From: Melampsora larici-populina 98AG31
Lineage: Eukaryota > Basidiomycota > Pucciniomycetes > Pucciniales > Melampsoraceae
DNA length: 64,000 nucleotides
NCBI RefSeq assembly: GCF_000204055.1
Contig: NW_006768784.1
Coordinates: 456,614-520,613 of the forward strand
Direction: 5' to 3'
Made by a program: the position numbers and the translations under genes. Numbering within the stretch: position 1 is the first letter of the stretch; each line of letters begins with the position of its first letter. The notes beneath the pieces are model-generated. The model saw only the letters and a program-made list of their open reading frames with translations, had not been told where the DNA came from and did not search any database. Shown here piece by piece: positions 54,321 to 64,000 of the stretch.

Positions 54321-55126
54321 ATTTTGGGTTATTGCTGACGGGGGTTGAACCTCAAATGAACCAAATTGGGAGTTTAGATTGAGACTCAGCGCGGCGTTGC
54401 ATGGTGCTGTCGCCCAATAAAAATTACAGCTGTCCAGCCAAGGAAAACTGTATTTGTTTTTGGATTCAGCCACATTGGAGATGCTCTTACAAGCAGTTGT
54501 ACCCAGTGGAACTGAAAGTTCATCTCCTGTACCATCATCATATCTACGCACTTGATGTTTTCCTTCAGGTACTCTCAAAGCTAGGTAGTCACTTTAGGAG
54601 GATCAAGTTTATAAAGAATTTGAGCAAAGGGACCACGTTTGATAGTTTGTACTTACAACTACTGTTCAAAAAGTGGCACTTCAACACCGATTGCAAACAG
54701 TGTCAAAAAAACGGTTCCACCGCCGTGTCAGTCACCTCATCCGGTCTCTGACATCTGGTGCGTTCCTGACACGGTGGTGTGACGTTTTCCGAGACGGAAA
54801 CAGCGACACCGGTTCCACACGTTTCTGGTCGGTTCATATCACCAAAACTTTGAAAACGTCACAAAAACCAGCCGGCACCAAGGACCCTTACCCCCTGGTG
54901 TAACACAACTGCAGGGATTAAACATTGGAATAATCTTAATCTTTTTGGTTTTGTTATGTCCGATTGGGTGTACCACAATTTTTTTGAGCAATCGTTCTTC
55001 ATCCAGCTCATATGGCTACAACCGCAAGCCTTATGCGTTGCTTGTTGTATCTATTTCATCTGGTTAATTGTCTGGTTCATCTTGTATTGAGTCTCAAATT
55101 CATCTACCTATCATTATGAAAAAACA

Positions 55127-57633
55127 ATGCCATTAACACGAAGTAATTCAACACCCAACCTGCCTGCCAAAAATATCACCTCAGAGAAGTCAAGGGCTGT
55201 GAACCGAGTAACTCTTCCTCAGTCAACCACAAAGGCCTCCAATGAGAAGCTCTCTGATTTGATCACCAAGTTATGTGAAGATCACTACAGCAAAGTGCCT
55301 CGATCACAGCAAACAGAGGCCACTGTTAGCTTGGTCCACGGGAAGAATACCTTCCTCATGGCTGGTACCGTTTTTGGAAAGAGTTGTGTTGCGGAGTTGT
55401 TTCTTTTTCTCTTTGCAAAAGTGCGTAAGGCAATGGTCCTAATTCTCAACCCGTTGGACACCCTTGGAGATAATCAGGTGGGGATTATCCCCTATCCACA
55501 AATTATAATGATACGGATGGCTCACTGGACTGTTTCAGGTTGCTGACAAAATTAAGAATGGTTTCACTGCAATAAACCTCACCCAAGCCAATATGACACC
55601 GGAAGTAGCTGATAGGATTATGGATGGGAAATATCAATTTATTTATCTTGTAAGCATAACAACTGCTTTATACTTAGGTAAATTTGGTCACTCATTTCTT
55701 GCTCCAGAGCCCTGAGATTTTCCTCAATAGCCCTCTATTTCTAAAATTATACTTCAACAATGATTTCCAAAGGCGGCTGATTTTGAAGGTTGTGGACGAA
55801 GGCCACTTGATTTACACCTGGGGTCTTGTCGCCAGTGGAGTTGCTTGTAAAACTGCTAGTTGGAGTAAAACTCAGGACATTGGTATTTTCAGACCTTCGT
55901 ATGGAAGCTTATGCGGCCGCTTGATGGCTACTCACCACGTGCCTGTACTTATCATGTCGGCTACATGTCGACCAAAAGCCTTCAATGCAATACTCAAAAA
56001 TCTTCGATGGTGCCAGTACATTGATGTAACTGAAGTACGAGCTGAGCTGGTTCATTATGAAATATGCTTTATTTGGTTATCAATAAAACACACTCTAGAA
56101 GATTGTCTAGATCTGCATCAGTTCTTTCCGCCTGCCAATATCATCCCGGACAGTGAACTTCCTTGAACTTTAATATACTCTGGTTCTCAAAATCATGCTT
56201 TCAATACAATGGATTTGGTTAACATTGCACGCAAGCGACTTCTTAATACTAAAAATGGTAGAAGCTCCTGTGCATGGAGATTCCACTCGGACTCTGGAAC
56301 CAAGGACAAGGAAGAGAGGTGTTTAGACTTTGTAGCAGGTTCTTTGGCAGTGATATGTTGCACTATGGCACTTGGTTTGGGCCAGAATTGGAGCATTGTC
56401 CAACAAGTCATTGTCATGGGTCAAGGGGAGCCTTCTTCGTTATGTCAGATGCTTGGCCGCTGTGGACGTGACGGAACTGCTGGTTTAGGCTTCATGGTAG
56501 TTGAAAAAAGTCGTTGAGGTGGTAAAAACAAGATTTCGGATTTCAAGAATGTGGAAGGAATGTCAGATGATGACAGGATGGATGCACTGGCGATCACACC
56601 TGTCTGTCTTCGTGTGGCCTTTGCTATTGATAACAAGTGAGATGTTTCTTTTGTCTTGTAAGCATCATGAGATGAGGCGTACATCAAAGAATACAATCAC
56701 CAATCCCAAATAGCTCCATGCCTCTGCTCAAACTGCAGGCCCAATCTTGTATTTGGTCTAATGGCCAAACAGCATCAAATAATGTGTGTCAACTTTGTCA
56801 ACATTGCCACTTCAACAGTTGTTGTAGTTGATCCAGATCAGGCCAACATTTCTGATCCGTTGTCGCGCAGACGGACTGTTTCTAATTCCATCCTGACCTG
56901 TCAACCCAAAGACAAAGCACGGGATCTGCCAGCGCTGCAGGACCTTGTCGCTTTGCTACGATTAAATTTTAATTCTTTATACAAGCGTCTTTTTCCTAGG
57001 GAGAACCACTTCATTGACAGACTATCTATGCTATCTGATCAACACTGTTGGCTGATTGCTAAAAACTCGGATATCATTGGAAAAACTTCTTCATTACGTG
57101 AAATACTAGGCAGTGAGGGATGTGAAGGCCTTTTTGACTGTATCATTAATACTATCAAAAATTTTGGAAGGTCAGAAGCCTACAAGGCCGAAAATCAAAA
57201 ACACCTTTTGTTCATTTCAAAAAATAGGTTGGACGTTGCTCACAGAAAAGAAGAACATCTTAAAAAAAAAATTCAAAAGGCTGCAAATACTCCACTTGGT
57301 GCAAGTGTGCACAACGATTTGTCTCAAACACAAACACCTATACCATCATCCTTTCCGGCAGTTTCAAATTCTTCTGGTCCACTTCAAGTACCAAACTCTC
57401 GATCTCAACAAGTGGCCTTTGCTATTCAGAATGATCTCCGTCCTCACAATGATTTGCCTCAAAAACAAACACCTATACCATCATCTATACCAGCAGGTTC
57501 AAGATCTTCTGGTCCAGTTCAAGTACCCAATTCCCAATCTCAACAAGTGACCTTTGCTACTCAGAATGATCTCTGTCCTCTTAAACGTGTATCATTGTCA
57601 GCCCTGAGTACATATACATGTACCCAAAACTAA
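55127..57633 (+). pseudogene. Second RecQ-like helicase copy, inactivated by two TGA codons
   Basis: Exons 55127-55477, 55539-55649, 55708-56633 (approximate) and about 56715-57633 align with the helicase at 15.7 kb: AGTVFGKS (Walker A), LNPLDTLGDNQ, VVDEGHLIYTWG (DEGH in place of DEAH), LIMSATC, then TGA at 56164-56166, TLIYSGSQN, ALGLGQNW, QMLGRCGRDG, then TGA at 56515-56517, SDFKN. The two stops lie where the first copy has ordinary codons. The intron at 55478-55538 is absent from the first copy. The C-terminus keeps a cysteine cluster (CLCSNC) but has no long coiled coil; it ends in two tandem copies of a repeat of about 45 residues (NDL.Q.QTPIPSS). No DUF6589 partner follows. Its 5' end lies about 230 bp right of the TIR element. 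Confidence 0.85.
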
Positions 57634-58594
57634 CCTGTAACAGTAAAAACCCTTTGTATAAAATCAATTACATACTACATACTGAATATAAACTGTATGT
57701 AACATGTAATACAATGTATCAAAACCTTTATTACATATATATGAACCTGTAAAACAACATGTAATATGTAATAAATCACCATTTACACCTCATAACTCAG
57801 TGTCAAGAGTTAAATGCTTATATTACATATCACACATAACATGTATATGTAACTAAGCATCACTAGTAACAATCATCACTATATGTTAATGACTAACCCT
57901 GAACCAATGTAGTGATAATAACAAATATCACTACAGTTAGGTTTAGAGAGGAGAGTATATAAATCCCTCCTCTCTCAGCCTTCAGAGGAAGACCCCCAAG
58001 CATTTTTTATTACACACACTTTTAAGAACCATTAAAGTTCTACTGAAGTAACATCAAGAGTCTTATAAATATAAGACTAGTGATATCTTCATTACTTTAA
58101 TCTGTTCCTTGATTAAAAGTAAGTAATACCTTCACTCCTTCTGGATCCTCTACTTCCCCCAAGTAGGAACTATTTTAGGTTGGTGACCTTCCAACAACCC
58201 AAGGCTAGTGACCTACATACAAGTACTTTCAGGCTGGTGACCTTAAGAACAACCATAAGTTGGTGACTTTAAGAACAACCAGTGTAGTGACCTTATTTCA
58301 CTCTTTAATCTGTTACTTAAAAGATTAAAGGAAGGACTGTGGGATCCATCCTTCATTAATTATAACATTTATATATTATAATTACAAACCTCCTCTTCAG
58401 GAGTCTCTTAACTGTAGTCTGTCTGGATTTATCCAAACAGACCATCCCTTTTCCTTTTTCTTCTCTCTCTTCCTATATTTCTAGTTGTAGTTACCTTATA
58501 TTTGAAATATAATCTAATCAATTGCAACCATAAAGCCCTATTAGCCCAAATTAGTGAGCCTTGAGTACTCTTCTGAACACTCAACCCTCACATT
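57634..58594 (+). repeat. Putative 5' LTR of a second Ty3/gypsy-type element
   Basis: The right end is set by ...CCTCACA followed by TTTGGGGGCCTCATCG, which resembles a primer-binding site complementary to tRNA-Pro (TGGGGGCTCGTCCGGG). Inside lie a TATA box (GTATATAAATCCC near 57955) and about five short repeats of GGTTGGTGACCTT type with AACAACC between (58165-58310). The left end, TGTAACAG at 57634, is a guess from the TG rule. The 3' LTR would lie beyond the window. Confidence 0.5.
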
Positions 58595-59520
58595 TGGGGG
58601 CCTCATCGTGTTGAAACCCAAAAACCTCAACCTTTTAACAAAAAGTGTGAGACATCATAGAACTAGACAACTCAAAACATAAATCAATAATAACTTGGAT
58701 TCAAGTGTTAGAACACTTCAAGTATTACACTACACAAACCAGATTCTCATTAAGAATCACACAAAAAAAAACTACACATCACCTCTTAAATAGATCATCA
58801 ATAAAGATTGTGCATTGTGATTAATCACCATCACCTAGCTAAAATCCATACCACAAGAAAAAAAAAACTTGAAATTGAGAAGTTGTTGATCTTTTACCAA
58901 CCCCTTGAAATTTTTAAACTCATTCGCAATTCTGTTTATTTTACTTTGTTATCATTGTTTTGTTTTTTTGAGTGATACGCTGAAAAGTCATTTTTCAAGT
59001 ATCCCTCAAAGATTGAAAAGGACCGGAGTAAAGTAATATTACAAAACCCGAAGAGTCGAGTATTGATTACACATACACAAGTTCAGATTTGGAAAATCCA
59101 GAAACACTCAATACAAATAGATATAGACAATCGAGAATCACTCAAACTATCAAGACAAATCAAAAGAAACCAGCGATTGATTTTTCAGGATAACAAACTG
59201 AAGAAGGCGAAGAAAATTGAATCAATAATCAAAATCGACGGGGAAAGTGAATCAAAATCAAGAACTCCGGATTTCGTCGATTGGACCAAACAACAAACAG
59301 CCTTCAAAGGAAAAAGGGTTAGTACTTTGTTCGAAAGAGTCAAGCCACAAATCTTTTCTTTAATAACATTCCAATCAATTGATTCCAAAAGAACCACACT
59401 GACCGCTTGTTTTCCATCTGACTCTTCCACCAGATCAAGAGCGTTCTACTCCACCTTAGAACTGCAAACAAATCGGTGATCAAGCTAATCCACACTGCGA
59501 GTGAAATATATATTAAGAAA
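58595..59520 (+). other. Leader region after the putative LTR
   Basis: It starts with the tRNA-Pro-like primer site (58597-58612). The rest is A/T-rich. A 138-codon frame at 59063-59479 is lysine-rich and without motifs. The end, GAGTGAAATATATATTAAGAAAA followed by GTAAGT, looks like the last untranslated exon of the Q/P-rich gene that follows. Confidence 0.4.
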
Positions 59521-61613
59521 AGTAAGTAATCTAACAACTAATAATTGTAATATCTTTGAAGTAGTACTTACGCAAGCCATCTACGTAGTGTTTGTTCTTG
59601 AAAACCGTATCGGACACGAACCCGACCAGATCCTTACTTCGTATAAGAAGATCATCGATCGAGAGTCAAATTGTTATCCAGAACAATCTGTTTTGACCAA
59701 AACAAACTGTTATTTCATTCACATTAAGTCATCACACTTCCAAAACCTTTTCAACTTTATCAAAGTTATCATTAAAATTAAAAGTAAACACATTATATAT
59801 TTTTTCTCTCTCTTATCCTGATCCAGTATCCCAATCACCTTGAATACTAACATCGTATTCTTCTTTCTTTGATCATCAAATCATTGCTTTGAATTTTATC
59901 TAATTTTTTTTTTAATTCCTTTTTTTTAGTGTCCTTCCCACACTTGTTCAATTCTCTCGACCTCGCCAATCACGGCACTCCTCAGCAACAACTAGGTGAA
60001 ACCGATCGTCCTCACCAGTCTACCCCAGCGTTACCAGATCAACAGAACTACGACAGTTCTGTCTTAGAGTTCGAAGACGCCTACGGGAACACGTCGCACG
60101 AACCGATAGTCGTCGACTCGACCACAACCACACCTGCCGCCAATCCGTTAGTAGTCGATATAGACTCTCCAGGTTCTGACGGTACCGCTAGAGAACAAGT
60201 CCGGGTTGAAGGATCTCCACCAGCAAACCTACTCGCTAATCACCAAAGTCCTGGAGCTCCAGCCCACAATCAAGGACAAGGACCCCAGGCCCAGCGTGAG
60301 TTACAACCATAATCTAGCTGTTATTGTGACTTCACCAATTGAAAGATCACCTCACTTACTATTATTATATTTTTTTTTACAAAACTTTTTTTTCCTCCGC
60401 CTTAATCAAACAACTGTCTTATCAGAACAAGTTAACGATCAAGCCCACGAGTATCATCAACAAGGCCGTCCAGCCCAAGGATACCATCAACAACGTAAGC
60501 GATAAATTTGTTTCAGATATTTAAAATTTTAGTACCTAGTGTATAATAACTGAAAACCATCGTATTGCTACAAAATTTTCCCAATTTATTTTTTATTCTC
60601 ATTTAGAACAAGGACAACCAGCTCATCGTAAGTCTATTCTCTAATTTTCTTGTTGACAATCGACACAAAAGAAACTTACATTCTCATTTTATTTTACTTC
60701 CTCCTTCATTTCAATTTTGAAAACCACCTTTGAATTTTTCTGTTTTTCTTTGGATTGAAACGATTCGATTATAACATGTCTAGCCGAGCAAGCTCGACCA
60801 GCGCACGAGGATCAACAAAATCGAAGAGATCAGTCGAACCTAGATCACGAACCACAAGGAGGACACCAACAGGGGAATTATATGAACCACTACCCGCCTC
60901 AGGTAAGCCCAATCCACAGCTAGTTGAAAGTTTTGCAAAAGAAAAAGAAATTAATAAAAAAATTCTTTCATTATCAACTATAGACCCAGCAACAACAAGC
61001 AGGGTACTATTACCAACCCCACTACCCGCCAAACTTCCCAGCCCCGGTAGCGCAGTACCCCCCAGCCCCCCCAGCCGTCTACAATCCTCAGCCGAATTAT
61101 CCACCACACCCTTCGCCAGCTTATCAACCCCAACGACCAGTGCAGGGCTCGAGCAATCAGCCCATGCCTCCGCCTCCTCCACCACAACAGTCGTACCAGC
61201 AGACTCAAGACGCCGAGGAAGCCCGACTCCGTCAGGCAATCATCAACCTCAAGAGGAACCTAGACGAAGCACGAGTCGCCAACAACAAGTCCAATTTTCG
61301 ACAAATCCTAGGAGCAGCCAAGGAAGCCCACAGGGAACTCAAAGAGTTCCTGGGAGGCCGTTGTCACCGGTCAAGAGTGGAGGAAGTGGCGGGGTACAAC
61401 CCGTACCACTTGAATCCTCGAACCATGGAGCAGTTCGATTCCCCGAGACCAGGACCATCGAGCCAACGTCGCAAGAGAGCTCACGACGAGGACATCGAGG
61501 AGATGGCAGAGAACGCGTTGAACCTTCTCGACATGATCTTGGTGGTCAAGAAGATGAAGAAAGACAATTGGGACCCAGACTCAAAAGGGAAGGGGAAGGA
61601 GAGAGAACAGTAA
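59521..61613 (+). CDS. Spliced glutamine/proline-rich prion-like protein
   Basis: Six coding pieces join in frame: A at 59521, then 59930-60295, 60426-60494, 60607-60627 (21 nt), 60784-60902 and 60984-61613, for about 401 residues. The start codon appears only after splicing: A before a GTAAGT donor joins TG, giving AAAATGTCC. The N-terminal third is rich in acidic and Pro residues; the middle is a Q/P/Y/H-rich tract (HQQGRPAQGYHQQ, TQQQQAGYYYQPHYPPN, then MPPPPPPQQSYQQ) like a prion-type domain. The C-terminus is ordered: EEARLRQAIINLKRNLDEAR, then a QRRKRAHDED nuclear-type signal, helix, and KGKGKEREQ stop. No family recognised. It lies between a primer-binding site and a Gag, so it may be an extra gene of an LTR element or a captured host gene. 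Confidence 0.6.
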
Positions 61614-61743
61614 GTATCCTCCCTCCTCCTAGTTCTTCTTTTCATCATCACCCCTCAGTACTGTTTACTGAGACACCATTCACTGGGCCACCTTTAGTTA
61701 GCAATCCCTCCAACTATTTGTCACCTTCCATTGATTCCTTAAA

Positions 61744-63790
61744 GATGGAAGAAGACGAGCTAGACCAAATAAACGATCAAGGACTGTTCAACCAGTTGAA
61801 TTTAGTTTCCAATCCCTCTTCCTCAATTTCTGTTTCAAACTCGTATTTAGATTTAGAAGATCTTGTCAGACAAAAAACTTATGCCATTTATGAGTGTGTT
61901 GAGCAATTAAATCCCAATTTGACCTTGTTAAGAAATCAATGTGAGCATAGTGAGCAACTAAGAGTGAGAGAGTTCCAGGTAAACTGCCAATTACATAAAT
62001 CATCCTATGATGATACAATGAGTAAATTTACTGAGTTGAGAGAGCAAATTATAGAAATCAAAAAGTGACTTGACCAAGTAAATAACCAAGATCATTATGA
62101 AAAGCATTATAATGACTTTGTGAGTAAGTTATCAGAACTAAAAGAACAATTTAATGAATCTAAAGAGCAAAAAGAAAGAATTCAAAGTGAAACTCAATTT
62201 AAAAACAAAGGTAAAGGAAAGGAACAAGCACCTTCTAGTGACAATAAAGAAACTAGTGCATCAACATCAAATACAAGTGACAATGCTAAACAAGGAGAAA
62301 CAGAAATACAAACTGAGAATGTTACACCACTGTATAGTCTAAACAAAACTCAAGCTCTAGTATTACAAATTAGAGGTACATTGAACAAAATATTTGAAGA
62401 ACCAACACTTAAACCTTCTGAACAAAATATGATAAAACAGATGACGAATTTAGCCAATCAAATTGCTACACGTATATCAGAAAATGAGAAAAGACTGACA
62501 TCCAAACTCAAAAGTTATGATAAGAATTACCACGAGACAATCAATAAATTATCACCAGAAAGAAGTCAGGATAAAGTAAGTATCAGAGAAACAAGTGACA
62601 CTGTAGTAAGTGATTTGGCAGAAATGAAAATTGCATTGAAAAATTTAGACGCCAAAATGGATAAACAAATAAAATTACCAATTAAAGATCCGTATAATAA
62701 AATTGAAGAACTACTTGGGAGGCATGAAAGCCAAGTTAGCTCAACAATTGGTGAAATAAAAGAAGACACAAACATAACAAAAATCCGTGAAAATTTAAAT
62801 GAGCAACAACAACAATTTGAGAGTAGTATGCTGAAATCCTACCACGCATTGCAGGAAAATATAAAAGACAATCATAAACAATTAGAAAAAGAATTATTGA
62901 AACAACAAGAAATACAAATTAAATCTTTTTCAGATCAAATGTTGAGGCAACAAGTAATATTGAATAATAAAATATTGGAGAAAAACGTTGAAATACAGCA
63001 ACAACTGACACAAATGGATAACAACGCCAACGAAGCAAGGTTGTCAATTATTCAGGAACTCAAACCTGACATAGGAAGTAACGACAATAATACTCCTAGA
63101 TCAATGAGCCAACCAAATCCAAATGTACTCCATAGACATTCCAATTCACCTTTTGAGGAAAATCCACGAGTGGATCCATCACTTAGAGGAGATGCCAGAT
63201 TCAGACTAGCCACAACAGAACCACGGGAAAGGAAAGTGAGCTATGTAGAACCTACACCAGTACATAGGAATTTTCAGAGCCCAATGATGCGTGAAAGAGC
63301 AGAAGTAAGAGAAGACACACTTCCACCTCGAGATAGATCATTTATGAGAGAAAGCACAGCTCACACAGCCATGACAGAATCTGCCAGAGAAGATAACTTG
63401 ACAAAAGACTTGACTAAACTTTGGCCAACAGGAAAAGATTGGAAAAAAATTAGTGGAGACGGTGAATATAATCATAATGATTACATTGATTGGTGTGATG
63501 ATCTGATCATCACCCTGAAAATGGACCCTATTGTTGTCGTAAGCCATCTAGCAACAGCTTTTACAGGCACGGCAGGACAATGGTACATAGACAAACGTAA
63601 GACTAGAGGTTCCGTGACGTGGGATGAATGGAAGGAAGAAATCCATAAGAGGTTTGGTAACAATGTTTGGAAAAATAACATGGAAGATTTATTTTTGAAA
63701 GACAAATTTGATGCCAATATACACACACACTACACAAAATGTCATCTTTACCGGGCGGTAAAGAAAACTACTGACATAGAAAAGTCCTGA
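61744..63790 (+). pseudogene. Gag protein of a Ty3/gypsy-type element, one in-frame TGA
   Basis: The frame starts at MEEDELDQINDQGLF and runs to TGA at 63790, broken by one TGA at 62066-62068 (EIKK stop LDQVNNQDHYEKH). Most of it is coiled coil rich in Lys, Glu, Asn and Gln. The last 120 residues match the capsid domain of gypsy Gags: LWPTGKDWKKISGDGEYNHN, DYIDWCDDL, GTAGQWYIDKRKTRG, TWDEWKEEIHKRFGNNVW. The frame is in fact open upstream to 60755, overlapping the Q/P-rich gene in another frame. No zinc knuckle, protease or RT is seen before 64000. Confidence 0.75.
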
Positions 63791-64000
63791 GGCAACAGGA
63801 AGAGAGCTAAAAATCTGAAAAAATATGCACCTTGTTCCTAGATGTTGGGGCGTCATGACGAGTATTTTTTTGTATTTTACACACAGATATTGGTTAATGT
63901 ACTAACAATAAAGGCTGAGAATCATCAAAAACCCACCTGTAACAATACCTGAATTTGGCCCTTGACTTTGAAGACAGGATTTTGAATCTTCAACATCAAT
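63791..64000. other. Sequence after the Gag stop
   Basis: About 210 bp of A/T-rich sequence with AATAAAGG near 63908, which could act as a poly-A signal. Nothing coding is visible; the expected pol would lie further right if the element is complete. Confidence 0.35.

Larger units (their letters stand above)
51708..54900 (+). mobile_element. CACTA/Plavaka-like DNA transposon, broken, with nested fragments
   Basis: CACCAGGGGGTAA at 51708-51720 and its exact reverse complement at 54888-54900 form 13-bp ends, with TA directly outside both. The CAC start and the enclosed Tnp2-type transposase fragment fit the CACTA superfamily (Plavaka-like in fungi). Contents: a hairpin also seen at 45403, a tRNA-like piece, a truncated transposase, a minus-strand Harbinger fragment, two direct repeats near 54024 and 54193, and a perfect palindrome at 54293-54320. 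It cannot move by itself. Confidence 0.7.

Noticed and set aside
60769..61239. 156-codon minus-strand frame opposite the Q/P-rich gene
   Set aside because: It is the complement of a proline-rich low-complexity stretch, which leaves the opposite strand free of stops; no motif.

Overview
The window is nuclear DNA of a filamentous basidiomycete, most likely a rust fungus or a close relative (Pucciniomycotina). It is AT-leaning. Host genes carry many 40-100 nt introns with GTRNGT-type donors, the first ribosomal-protein exon is only the start codon, and small secreted proteins sit among dense retroelements. The species call is inference; no rRNA or tRNA marker is present.

Layout. 1-0.6 kb: edge of a Ty1/copia element. 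0.87-1.69 kb: a foldback repeat. 2.4-2.8 kb: a candidate small secreted protein. 4.8-14.7 kb: a compact host block on the minus strand with a proline-rich, possibly INO80 Ies4-like protein, a polynucleotide-kinase-like P-loop protein, and a linoleate diol synthase (Ppo) of about 22 exons that I could reconstruct from start to stop. 15.7-21.1 kb: a RecQ-like helicase and a DUF6589 protein, tail to tail. 22.8-26.7 kb: a 5'-truncated LINE. 27.2-28.5 kb: a heme-thiolate peroxidase. 30.0-30.5 kb: a small hypothetical gene. 31.1-38.1 kb: an intact Ty3/gypsy chromovirus-type element with 360-bp LTRs and a CATTG target duplication. 38.1-41.4 kb: decayed repeat DNA. 41.4-43.1 kb: RPL37 and ubiquitin-S27a, divergent across a 279-bp promoter. 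44.3-45.3 kb: a Kex2-type secreted protein. 45.5-50.9 kb: a near-intact Ty1/copia element (GTTAT duplication). 51.0-54.9 kb: a foldback repeat and a TIR element holding broken Tnp2 and Harbinger pieces. 55.1-57.6 kb: a second, broken RecQ-like helicase. 57.6-64.0 kb: the 5' part of another LTR element, with a putative LTR, a tRNA-Pro-like primer site, a spliced Q/P-rich gene and a Gag.

Most interesting: (1) the RecQ-like helicase and DUF6589 pair, which looks like the coding content of a poorly described mobile element. DUF6589 shows conserved acidic positions that could form a D-D-E triad, and a second helicase copy lies 34 kb away without its partner. (2) All six internal nonsense codons found in mobile-element genes are TGA, which suggests CGA-to-TGA decay at CpG sites. 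(3) A spliced prion-like gene lies between a putative LTR and a gag and shares about 630 bp with a second open frame.

Exon boundaries come from reading splice signals and checking frame by hand. They are strong where family homology confirms the junction (diol synthase, RPL37, ubiquitin-S27a, peroxidase, P-loop kinase) and weaker for the secreted and unrecognised proteins.
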